43,917 nt of DNA, taken from assembly GCF_002735695.1 (NCBI RefSeq), contig NZ_PDZH01000027.1, forward strand, positions 1 through 43,917. The letters are read 5' to 3'. Made by a program: the position numbers and the translations under genes. This document shows positions 24,351 through 32,052 of the stretch, piece after piece. The first letter of the stretch is position 1. Each line of letters starts with the position of its first letter. The DNA is from Chitinimonas sp. BJB300. GTDB taxonomy: Bacteria > Pseudomonadota > Gammaproteobacteria > Burkholderiales > Chitinimonadaceae. Below the pieces are notes generated by a model, which saw only the letters and a program-made list of their open reading frames with translations, had not been told where the DNA came from and did no database searches.

Positions 24351-26921
24351 ATGGAAGTTTCACGTATCCGCGCCTTGCGCGGCCCCAATCTGTGGAGTCG
24401 GCATACGGTTATCGAGGCAGTTGTTTCCTGCAGCGAAGATGAATGCGCCATTGCCAACATTCCCGGTTTTGAAGCTCGCCTGCGCGCCTGCTTTCCCTAT
24501 ATTGCGACATTGCAGCCCATGGGGCATGAAGACCCGGTTTCGATGGCCCATGCACTTGAGCTTGCTGCTTTGGGCTTGCAGGAGCATGCAGGGTGCCCGG
24601 TTACTTTCAGCCGTACTGTCCAGACGCTTGAGACCGGGGTGTTTCAGGTTGTGGTTGAGTACAGCGAAGAAGTGGTTGGCCGGTTGGCTTTTGACTTGGC
24701 TCAGGCGCTTTGCCTTGCAGCCCTCGACGATACCCCGTTCGATTTGGCCGATGCTTTGGCGCGTTTGCATGAATTGGATGAGGATGAGCGATTGGGCCCG
24801 AGTACGGGCGCCATTGTGGATGCTGCATTGGCACGGGGTATTCCATTCCGCCGCCTGACCCAGGGTAGCCTGGTGCAGTTTGGCTGGGGTAGTAAACAGC
24901 GCCGGATTCAAGCGGCGGAAATAGATCGCACCGGTGCCATTGCAGAAGCGATCGCGCAGGACAAGGAGTTGACCAAGACCCTGCTGCATGCCGCTGGTGT
25001 GCCGGTGCCGCTGGGACGGCCGGTGCGGGATGCCGAGGATGCCTGGGCCGCTGCGATGGAAATTGGCCTTCCTGTTGTGGTGAAGCCGCAAGATGGCAAC
25101 CAGGGCAAAGGTGTGACAGTGAACATTGTTACGCGAGACCACCTGGAGATTGCATATAGATCGGCACGGGAGTTTCGCGACGACATCATGGTCGAGCGCT
25201 ATCTGCCTGGACACGACTTCCGCTTGCTGGTTGTCGGTGACAAGCTGATTGCTGCCGCACGGCGTGACCCACCGCAAGTCATTGGCGACGGCGTACATAC
25301 GGTTCGGCAACTGGTTGACCAAGTGAATACCGACCCACGTCGTGGCGAAGGCCATGCCACATCATTAACCAAGATCCGCTTTGACGACATCGCCATGGCT
25401 CGCCTTGCGGTGCAGGGCCTGACTGCCGATGCCGTGCCGGTTAAGGGCCAGCGGGTGGTGTTGCGCAATAACGCTAATCTCAGCACCGGCGGTTCCGCTA
25501 CCGATGTGACCGACAATGTCCACCCTGAAGTGGCGGCCCGCGCGGTTGCGGCAGCCAAAATGGTGGGTTTGGACATCTGTGGCGTGGATATGGTGTGCGA
25601 TAGTGTGCTCCAGCCCTTGGAAGAGCAGGGTGGCGGTATTGTCGAAGTGAATGCAGCACCCGGTCTGCGCATGCATTTGAGTCCTTCATACGGTAAAGGC
25701 CGGGCGGTGGGTGAAGCCATCGTTACCGAATTGTTTGGTCATGGTGATGATGGCCGTATTCCCGTCGTGGCGGTGACGGGTACCAATGGCAAGACCACTA
25801 CCGTGCGCCTGATAACCCACTTGATCATGCAAAGTGGCTTGCGCGTTGGCATGACCAACACCGATGGGGTTTACGTTAATGGTAAGCGCATCGATAGCGG
25901 CGACTGTAGCGGCCCACGCAGCGCCCGTAATGTGCTGTTGCATCCCGATGTGGACGCTGCCGTGTTTGAAACCGCACGGGGTGGTGCTTTGCGTGAAGGC
26001 TTGGCGTTCGACCGTTGCCAAGTGGCGGTGGTCACCAATATCGGCATGGGTGATCACCTTGGGTTGAACTACATCACGACGGTCGAGGACCTGGCTGTAC
26101 TCAAGCGCGTTATTGTGCAGAACGTAGCGTTGAACGGCACGGCCGTATTGAATGCGGCTGACCCCTTGGTCGTCAAGATGGCGGCACACTCACCGGGTGA
26201 AGTTATCTTCTTTGCCGCTGACGGGCACAACCCTGTCATGGTCATGCAGCGTACCCAGGGTAAGAAGGTGGTATTCGTTGAAGGTGGCCAGATTATCGCG
26301 GCGGAAGGCAATTTCCGTTATGCCATTCCATTGATAGGCGTACCCATCACTCATGGCGGCAGTATTGGCTTCCAGGTTGAGAATGTGATGGCTTCTGTGG
26401 CGGCTGCTTGGGCGCTGAATCTGGATTGGAAGATTGTTGCGATTGGTTTGGCGAATTTCGCCAACGATGCCAATAACGCCCCCGGCCGTTTCAATTTGTT
26501 CAACTACCGTGGTGCGACGGTAATAGCAGACTATGGCCACAACCCTGATGCTATGCTGGCTTTGGTTCAGGCAGTGAAGGCGATCCCAGCCAAGCGGCGT
26601 TCGGTGGTGATCAGCGGTGCGGGTGATCGGCGCGATGATGATATCCGCCAGCAAACCCAGATTTTGGGTGCAGCCTTTGAAGAAGTACTGCTTTATCAAG
26701 ATGCCTGCCAGCGTGGACGTTTGGATGGTGAGGTGATCGGCTTGTTGAAAGAAGGCCTCAAGAATGCACCATGCACAAAATACGTTGTAGAGATTCGCGG
26801 TGAGTTCCTCGCGATCGACACAGCCTTGGCGCGCTTGCAGCCGGGCGATCTTTGCCTGATTCTGGTCGATCAGGTCGAGGAAGCATTGGCCTATATCACC
26901 CAGCAGGTTACCGCAGGTTGA
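24351..26921 (+). CDS. cphA: Cyanophycin synthetase
   Basis: A protein of 856 residues, the normal length for CphA, which builds the Asp-Arg storage polymer from ATP, aspartate and arginine. An N-terminal domain (1-160) is followed by an ATP-grasp domain that adds aspartate (LVQFGWGSKQRRI, PVVVKPQDGNQGKGV, MVERYLPGHDFRLLV, EVNAAPGLRMHLSP). The Mur-ligase-like domain that adds arginine has an intact P-loop GTNGKTTT (477-484), FETARGGALREGL, VVTNIGMGDHLGL and the late NAPGRFN and DYGHNPDA motifs. Cytoplasmic. It forms a two-gene unit with cphA' and ends with a strong hairpin at 26984-27013. No cyanophycinase gene is seen within the window. Confidence 0.95.
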   Translation: MEVSRIRALRGPNLWSRHTVIEAVVSCSEDECAIANIPGFEARLRACFPYIATLQPMGHEDPVSMAHALELAALGLQEHAGCPVTFSRTVQTLETGVFQVVVEYSEEVVGRLAFDLAQALCLAALDDTPFDLADALARLHELDEDERLGPSTGAIVDAALARGIPFRRLTQGSLVQFGWGSKQRRIQAAEIDRTGAIAEAIAQDKELTKTLLHAAGVPVPLGRPVRDAEDAWAAAMEIGLPVVVKPQDGNQGKGVTVNIVTRDHLEIAYRSAREFRDDIMVERYLPGHDFRLLVVGDKLIAAARRDPPQVIGDGVHTVRQLVDQVNTDPRRGEGHATSLTKIRFDDIAMARLAVQGLTADAVPVKGQRVVLRNNANLSTGGSATDVTDNVHPEVAARAVAAAKMVGLDICGVDMVCDSVLQPLEEQGGGIVEVNAAPGLRMHLSPSYGKGRAVGEAIVTELFGHGDDGRIPVVAVTGTNGKTTTVRLITHLIMQSGLRVGMTNTDGVYVNGKRIDSGDCSGPRSARNVLLHPDVDAAVFETARGGALREGLAFDRCQVAVVTNIGMGDHLGLNYITTVEDLAVLKRVIVQNVALNGTAVLNAADPLVVKMAAHSPGEVIFFAADGHNPVMVMQRTQGKKVVFVEGGQIIAAEGNFRYAIPLIGVPITHGGSIGFQVENVMASVAAAWALNLDWKIVAIGLANFANDANNAPGRFNLFNYRGATVIADYGHNPDAMLALVQAVKAIPAKRRSVVISGAGDRRDDDIRQQTQILGAAFEEVLLYQDACQRGRLDGEVIGLLKEGLKNAPCTKYVVEIRGEFLAIDTALARLQPGDLCLILVDQVEEALAYITQQVTAG

Positions 26922-26983
26922 TCGCGTCGATATAAGATAGCACTGGCACGACCCAGTTGCCCCGCAGGACTGTGAATGGTTCT

Positions 26984-27013
26984 AGGCCCGTCAATCTTCT
27001 GGTTGGTGGGCCT
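26984..27013 (+). terminator. Hairpin terminator of the cphA unit
   Basis: A 12-bp stem with a few G-U pairs, AGGCCCGTCAAT (26984-26995) and GTTGGTGGGCCT (27002-27013), with a 6-base loop, is followed by TTGTGTC. It lies 62 bp after the cphA stop. Confidence 0.7.
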
Positions 27014-27092
27014 TTGTGTCTCTGTTATTAGTTGCTATTGGAAAAGCGCATCAGACGCTTAAAGTTGCTAACTTTTTTGCTTGGACTTTGCT

Positions 27093-27614
27093 GTGTCTGC
27101 CCCAATCTGGAAACCTAATACTACTGTTGCTGCCGTTGTTGAACACCAAGGCCTTTTTCTATTGGTGGAAGAAGAGACCGAAGCCGGCTTGCGTTTTAAC
27201 CAGCCTGCTGGCCACCTTGATGCTGATGAGTCCTTGCTGCTGGCGTGCGTACGTGAAACGCGTGAGGAGACAGCCTATCTGGTTAAGCCAACAGCCCTTG
27301 TCGGTATTTACCAATGGTCGCCACCGACAAAGCCGGGGCTGACCTACTTACGCTTTGCCTATGCGGCGGAAGTGAAGGTCGAGGGCAATCCGATGCTGGG
27401 AGTAACAGTCAATAACGTTGCCCTTGCTGCTATTCAAAGTGATGGCATGACCATGGCTAGGCTCGACAAAGGTATTGTCCGTGCAGTTTGGCTCAGTTAT
27501 GAGGAAGTCTTGGCCTGCCGCTATCGTCACCGTAGCCCCTTGGTATTGCAATGCATCGAAGATTACCGCGCAGGGCGGCGTTTTCCGCTCGATTTGATAC
27601 GCCACTATGACTAA
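27093..27614 (+). CDS. nudJ: Nudix hydrolase, NudJ-like (phosphatase of nucleotide or HMP pyrophosphates)
   Basis: About 173 residues from a GTG at 27093; a TTG at 27081 would add four. The Nudix box is recognisable: G40, then five residues, E46, then REtrEE at 54-59, which coordinates the metal. The usual glycine after EE-x is alanine here (EETAYLV instead of EETG). C-terminal segments [23 protein letters not shown] match NudJ. There are about 20 extra residues between ATEVKVEG-like strands and the [12 protein letters not shown] segment compared with the E. coli protein. It overlaps mnmA by 8 bp, and nudJ-mnmA adjacency is also found in E. coli, which supports the assignment. The start codon is the least certain part. 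Confidence 0.85.
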   Translation: MSAPIWKPNTTVAAVVEHQGLFLLVEEETEAGLRFNQPAGHLDADESLLLACVRETREETAYLVKPTALVGIYQWSPPTKPGLTYLRFAYAAEVKVEGNPMLGVTVNNVALAAIQSDGMTMARLDKGIVRAVWLSYEEVLACRYRHRSPLVLQCIEDYRAGRRFPLDLIRHYD

Positions 27615-28677
27615 TTCCACCACCCGTATCGTTGTCGGTCTTTCCGGCGGTGTTGACTCCTCTGTGACAGCCTCATTGCTCAAACAGCAAGGTTACGACT
27701 TGCTTGGCGTGTTTATGCAGAACTGGGAGGACGACAATGACGACGCTTTTTGCTCGATCAAAGAAGACTCACGTGATGCGATAGCAGTGGCGGATATTGT
27801 CGGCATTGATATTGAATTGGTGAACTTTGCTACCGAGTATAAAGATCGAGTCTTCGCCTATTTCTTGGCGGAATACCAAGTAGGTCGAACCCCCAACCCT
27901 GATGTCCTCTGTAATGCTGAAATCAAATTCAAGGCATTTCTTGACTACGCCCTGAGTATGGGAGCCAGCAAGATAGCCACTGGGCACTATGCCCGTACCG
28001 ACATTGGTCCCGATGGTAAGACCCGCCTATTGCGTGGGCTTGATGAAAGTAAGGACCAAAGCTACTTCCTCTATCGGCTTTCGCAATATCAGGTGTCGCA
28101 TGCCCTGTTTCCCTTGGGTGAGCTAAAGAAGACTGAAGTACGTAGGCTGGCCGAAGAAGCGGGTTTGCCTAACCACGCCAAGAAGGATTCGACGGGTATC
28201 TGCTTTATTGGCGAGCGGCCGTTCCGGGATTTTCTCAACCGGTATTTACCGAAGGAGCCTGGGCAGATGCTTACGCCAGAAGGTAAGCGGGTAGGGGAGC
28301 ATATGGGCTTGATGTACTACACCTTGGGTCAGCGCCAAGGATTGAATATCGGTGGCCCGGGCGAGCCCTGGTACGTGGCCGGTAAGAATATGGAGAAGAA
28401 CGAACTGATTGTGGTGCAAGGGCATGATCACCCACAGTTGTTGAAAAACAGTTTGACGGCCGATCAACTGAGCTGGGTTGCTGATACAGCGCCACCGCTT
28501 GGGCGTTACACCGCCAAGACCCGCTACCGTCAGGCAGATGCCAGCTGTGAGCTGATTAGTATTATGGATGGTATTGCCCACGTGCACTTTACTGAGCCGC
28601 AATGGGCTGTCACGCCAGGGCAGTCGGTTGTCTTGTACGAAGGCCCAGTTTGCCTGGGCGGCGGCATTATTATTTAG
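27607..28677 (+). CDS. mnmA: tRNA-specific 2-thiouridylase
   Basis: A protein of 356 residues that inserts sulfur at C2 of the wobble uridine of tRNAs for Lys, Glu and Gln. The PP-loop GLSGGVDSS (11-19) binds ATP. The two catalytic cysteines are present: C102 in [12 protein letters not shown] and C199 in [12 protein letters not shown]. The segments TGHYAR and [10 protein letters not shown] also match the family. Its start lies inside the end of the Nudix gene (8-bp overlap), so translation is probably coupled. The length is that of a complete MnmA. Confidence 0.97.
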   Translation: MTNSTTRIVVGLSGGVDSSVTASLLKQQGYDLLGVFMQNWEDDNDDAFCSIKEDSRDAIAVADIVGIDIELVNFATEYKDRVFAYFLAEYQVGRTPNPDVLCNAEIKFKAFLDYALSMGASKIATGHYARTDIGPDGKTRLLRGLDESKDQSYFLYRLSQYQVSHALFPLGELKKTEVRRLAEEAGLPNHAKKDSTGICFIGERPFRDFLNRYLPKEPGQMLTPEGKRVGEHMGLMYYTLGQRQGLNIGGPGEPWYVAGKNMEKNELIVVQGHDHPQLLKNSLTADQLSWVADTAPPLGRYTAKTRYRQADASCELISIMDGIAHVHFTEPQWAVTPGQSVVLYEGPVCLGGGIII

Positions 28678-28877
28678 ATGCTCAGCGAGGCCGATTGATG
28701 GGGAATCATGCTTGGCCCTAGAGGTATTGCCATCAGGCGCTTTGCTGTCACTTCCTATGAGATTTCTTGTATGCTGATTGCATGCCCTGGCTGTGAGTAT
28801 GGGTTGCAGTATAGGAACATTACCCTCGACTCATAGTCTCAGACAGATCGTTCAATCCTCGACAAGGAGGAAGCAGC

Positions 28878-29990
28878 ATGAGTTTATGGAGCAAACTGAC
28901 CGCCGAATTCATTGATATTGTTGAATGGACGGAAGACCGACCCGATGTGCTGGTGCATCGCTTCGACCGGTACCAGAACGAAATCAAGATGGGCGCTAAA
29001 CTCACTGTGCGTGAAGGCCAATTGGCTGTAATGGTGAACGAGGGGCAATTAGGCAAGGGGCAGGTAGCGGATGTATTCGCCCCAGGTATGTACACGCTGT
29101 CGACAGAGAACATGCCACTCTTGTCCACGCTGAAGGGGTGGAAATACGGCTTCAATTCTCCCTTCAAAGCGGAAGTGTATTTCTTCAATACCAAAATCTT
29201 TACTGATTTGAAGTGGGGTACACCCGGCCCGGCTACCATGCGCGACCCGGAATTTGGTGTTGTTCGGGTGACGTCCTTTGGTCTTTACGCCATTCGTGTC
29301 AAAGATCCGAAGACGATGTTGGTGGATTTGGTAGGTACAAAGGCGGAATTCACTGTCGGCGATATTGAAGAGAATTTGCGCGGCAAGGTAGGCACCCGAA
29401 TCAAAGAAGTAATGCCGGAAGCCGGTGTGCCGGTGATCGACCTGGAGAGTAAGGTAACCTTGCTGGGTGAGCGCATTCGCGAGAAAATTTCCGCCGACTT
29501 TGAAAAATTCGGTTTGGAACTGACCGAGGTCCAGGTTCAGGACATTGGCTTGCCAGAAGAGGTGGAAAAAGCCATCGACCAACAAGGTGCGATGCGCGCC
29601 ATTGGCAATATGCAGCAGTTCGGGCAATACCAAGCTGCACAGGCGATGCGCGAAGCTGCGCAAAACCCTGGCACTGTCGGTGGTGTCATGGGATTGGGCG
29701 TCGGAATGGGGTTGAATCAAGCGATGGGTGGTTTGTTCCAACAGCCGGCAGCGTCTGGTGCGACGACACCGCCGCCATTGCCGACCCAAGCGGCCTTTTT
29801 TGTAGCGATGAATGGGCAGCAAACTGGGCCATTTGATATGGCCACGCTGCAGTCTCAGGCTCAAGCTGGCCAACTCGGGCGGGATACCTTGATCTGGAAG
29901 CAGGGTATGGTCAGCTGGGCTGCGGCAGGCGAACAAGCGGAACTGGCAAATTTATTTGCGCAGACACCACCGCCATTGCCCCCACAGTAA
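28878..29990 (+). CDS. SPFH-domain protein with C-terminal GYF_2 domain (YdjI-like)
   Basis: A protein of 370 residues. Residues 1 to about 270 form an SPFH/band-7 domain of the YdjI or 'virion core' type (VLVHRFDRYQNEIKMGAKL, RDPEFGVVRVTSFGLYAIRV, LTEVQVQDIGLPEEVEKAI). A glycine/methionine-rich linker follows, then a Pro-rich stretch, a GYF_2 domain at about 318-362 (AMNGQQTGPFDMATLQ, DTLIWKQGMVSW) and a final PPPLPPQ. SPFH proteins scaffold membranes; in Bacillus the YdjI relative acts with a PspA-like protein and a zinc-ribbon protein (YdjG) in membrane stress. A zinc-ribbon gene follows here at 30908. AAGGAGGA lies 6-10 bases before the start. No PspA homologue is seen nearby. Confidence 0.88.
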   Translation: MSLWSKLTAEFIDIVEWTEDRPDVLVHRFDRYQNEIKMGAKLTVREGQLAVMVNEGQLGKGQVADVFAPGMYTLSTENMPLLSTLKGWKYGFNSPFKAEVYFFNTKIFTDLKWGTPGPATMRDPEFGVVRVTSFGLYAIRVKDPKTMLVDLVGTKAEFTVGDIEENLRGKVGTRIKEVMPEAGVPVIDLESKVTLLGERIREKISADFEKFGLELTEVQVQDIGLPEEVEKAIDQQGAMRAIGNMQQFGQYQAAQAMREAAQNPGTVGGVMGLGVGMGLNQAMGGLFQQPAASGATTPPPLPTQAAFFVAMNGQQTGPFDMATLQSQAQAGQLGRDTLIWKQGMVSWAAAGEQAELANLFAQTPPPLPPQ

Positions 29991-30007
29991 GTGGGATATA
30001 TCTGATA

Positions 30008-30036
30008 CGCGTGGGGTTTACGACCAACCCTACGTG
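30008..30036 (+). terminator. Hairpin after the SPFH gene
   Basis: An 11-bp stem with two G-U pairs, CGCGTGGGGTT (30008-30018) and AACCCTACGTG (30026-30036), lies 18 bp after the stop. No T-run follows, so factor-independent termination is doubtful. Confidence 0.5.
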
Positions 30037-30292
30037 CTATCTCAATCGTGTTCACCAATACTTCAAAACCCGATCACTGTCTCACGGCACATGCACATCC
30101 CTTATCGGGGTTCAGTGCTGCTCGAAATCTTCATATACCTATGTACACCCCAGTGCCTGTGCTAGGCCTTGCTGAGTAGTGTTCGCGACGGGTTTTGAAG
30201 TGGTTTTTAAGTACTACTTCTTCACTGCTTCTTTCGGTAACAGCTAGCCTTTACTTTGATGGTCATCGTAAAAAGGCTGTGTTTGTCAGAGC

Positions 30293-30451
30293 CTAATGAG
30301 GGGGAGGATTATGTTCGGTAAACATGAAGCCGATACACAACGACATCCCGATAAGCAGGAGCAGGTCGGCGACAAGACCCGTACTGCCTGCAAACCCCAG
30401 TAAGCCAGACAAAATCGAAATAGTGAAGAACGCAACGGTCCAGTAGAGCAT
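30293..30451 (-). CDS. DUF1328-like small membrane protein
   Basis: A protein of 52 residues encoded on the reverse strand, too short for many ORF thresholds. It starts at the ATG at 30451 with a strong CAGGAGG 7 bases upstream and ends at TAG 30293-30295. The sequence opens MLYWTVAFFTISILSGLLGF, followed by AGSTGLVADLLLLIGMSLCIGFMF in two hydrophobic stretches and a short polar tail. This is the pattern of the YtjA/DUF1328 miniproteins: a start MLxW or MLYY, GFxG in the first helix and two inner-membrane helices. Those proteins are linked to envelope stress but have no defined function. It lies antisense between the SPFH and zinc-ribbon genes. The tail FTEHNPPPH is longer than usual, and some family residues in the second helix differ. 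Confidence 0.8.
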   Translation of the reverse strand: MLYWTVAFFTISILSGLLGFAGSTGLVADLLLLIGMSLCIGFMFTEHNPPPH

Positions 30452-30907
30452 GGCAATCCTCCTGACTAATCAAATACTGCGACTGACAAGTTCACCTAGT
30501 GGTCGGCTTGTGATACCACCGGAGCAACACCTGGGTGACGATGTTAGTCAGCCTTGGGTGCGCCCAACTTGCCATGCCGCTGAATGCCCAAATTTGCAAA
30601 TGGTGTGGGCAATTCATCTCTTGGTTGTGCTTATCTTTACTGTGGGCAAGAGACAAGCCATCAGTAGTCAGACTAAGCATGGGTCGTAATGTTCACGACT
30701 TTTTAATGCTTTGTCATATTTATTTTTTACGTTGTTCTATTTCTTATTAATAATCAATTGCTTGTCATTTTTCCAGTTGTGGATAACTTATATTTCGATT
30801 GGCAGACTTGCTGTGCAATGATTTTGTAATAAGTAATTGATGTGTAAGTAAATTTTTTTATGGCCTTCGTTCTTTCTATCGGGATGTCTCTGCGAAATCG
30901 GAACAAA
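30452..30907. other. Intergenic region upstream of the zinc-ribbon gene
   Basis: Overlapping open frames at 30450-30689 (forward) and 30492-30680 (reverse) have no ribosome site and no coherent hydrophobic or domain pattern, so no gene is called. From 30700 to 30860 the sequence is very AT-rich (poly-T runs and AATAATCAATTGCTTGTC), fitting a promoter for the gene at 30908. The TTAATAATCAATTGCTTG word resembles one upstream of gtsA (39215-39234). Confidence 0.4.
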
Positions 30908-31990
30908 ATGAGCACACGTTTTTATCCCTGTACTGCTTGTGGTGCAAAATTGACTTACGCTCCTGGGCAGCACATGCTGAGTTGCCCTTATTGCGGCGCG
31001 AACAATCCGATTCCTGAAGCCTTACCTGAGCAAACTACCGATGCATTGGCAGAATTGGACTACGCCGCTTTTCTAGATCAGGCCGCGGGTGATGAGCCCG
31101 CTATAGAGAGACAGACGGTACAGTGCCCAGGGTGCGGGGCAGCTTCGCAGCTGGCGGAAAATATTGCCGCTGATCGGTGCCCGTTTTGCGCCATCCCGTT
31201 AATCGCCAGTAATGCCTATGACGGGCGTACTTTGCGGCCAAAGGCTGTGGCGCCTTTTGATATCTCCGAGCAAGTAGCGCGCCAGAAGTTTCGTGATTGG
31301 ATCCACGGACTATGGTTTGCGCCGAATGCACTTAAGGATGCATTTCGGGCTGCGGGCGGATTAAAGGGCATGTATTTGCCCTACTGGACCTATGACAGTG
31401 AAACGCACACGCCCTACCATGGAGAACGTGGCGATCATTATTATGTAGGCGAGTCATATGTGGAAAACGGTGTAAGTAAAACTCGCCAAGTCCGTCACAC
31501 ACGTTGGTCCAGCGTTTCTGGTGAAGTCGATGTCAGCTTTGATGACGTGATAGTGCCGGCCAGCCAGTCATTACCGCGAGACTATTTGGAAAATCTGGAA
31601 CCTTGGCATTTGAAAAGCCTGCAGCCTTATCGCGAAGACTATCTGGCAGGTTTTACGGTTGAGGCTTATCAAATCGGCTTGAAAGCGGGTTTTGACAACG
31701 CATGCGGCCGAATGGAGTCGGTGATCCGAAATGCGATCTGCAGCGAAATTGGAGGCAATGAACAACGCATCAATAGCATGACGCCAGAGTACCGTGACAT
31801 TCGTTTCAAGCACATTTTGTTACCAGTATGGTTGTCTAGCTACCAATACAGTGGCAAGGCTTGGCGCTTTTTGGTGAATGGGCAAACAGGCGAAGTGCAG
31901 GGCGAACGCCCCTGGTCGGCATGGAAGATTGCTTTTGCCGTATTGGGTGTATTGCTGGTGTTGATCTTATTCAATTACCTACGGCAATAA
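30908..31990 (+). CDS. Double zinc-ribbon membrane-anchored protein (YdjG-like)
   Basis: About 360 residues. The ATG at 30908 is chosen because GGA lies 7 bases upstream and the first zinc ribbon begins directly after it. Two zinc ribbons are present: CTACGAK with CPYCGANN (about 8-37) and CPGCGAAS with CPFCAIP (about 77-103). A region of about 200 residues with DWIHGLWFAPNAL, GMYLPYWTYDSET and LLPVWLSSYQYSG follows. The C-terminus is one membrane helix (WKIAFAVLGVLLVLILFNYL). This layout resembles 'TFIIB-type zinc ribbon' proteins and YdjG, which work with SPFH proteins in membrane-stress systems. The SPFH gene lies 917 bp upstream in the same direction. Cytoplasmic with a C-terminal anchor is the likely topology. 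Confidence 0.85.
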   Translation: MSTRFYPCTACGAKLTYAPGQHMLSCPYCGANNPIPEALPEQTTDALAELDYAAFLDQAAGDEPAIERQTVQCPGCGAASQLAENIAADRCPFCAIPLIASNAYDGRTLRPKAVAPFDISEQVARQKFRDWIHGLWFAPNALKDAFRAAGGLKGMYLPYWTYDSETHTPYHGERGDHYYVGESYVENGVSKTRQVRHTRWSSVSGEVDVSFDDVIVPASQSLPRDYLENLEPWHLKSLQPYREDYLAGFTVEAYQIGLKAGFDNACGRMESVIRNAICSEIGGNEQRINSMTPEYRDIRFKHILLPVWLSSYQYSGKAWRFLVNGQTGEVQGERPWSAWKIAFAVLGVLLVLILFNYLRQ

Positions 31991-32000
31991 TAAACCCATC

Positions 32001-32031
32001 TACCGCGGCCGAACTGAGATCCGGCGCGGTA
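32001..32031. terminator. Bidirectional terminator between convergent genes
   Basis: A hairpin with TACCGCG (32001-32007) and CGCGGTA (32025-32031), extended inwards by CCG/CGG after a one-base bulge. It lies between the zinc-ribbon gene (ends 31990) and the VWA gene (ends 32053), with A/T-rich flanks on both sides. Confidence 0.65.
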
Positions 32032-32052
32032 ACGATAATTTAGGGCGTAGTA

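Noticed and set aside
30450-30689. Open frames between the DUF1328-like and zinc-ribbon genes
   Set aside because: Both strands are open by chance; no ribosome site and no recognisable pattern.
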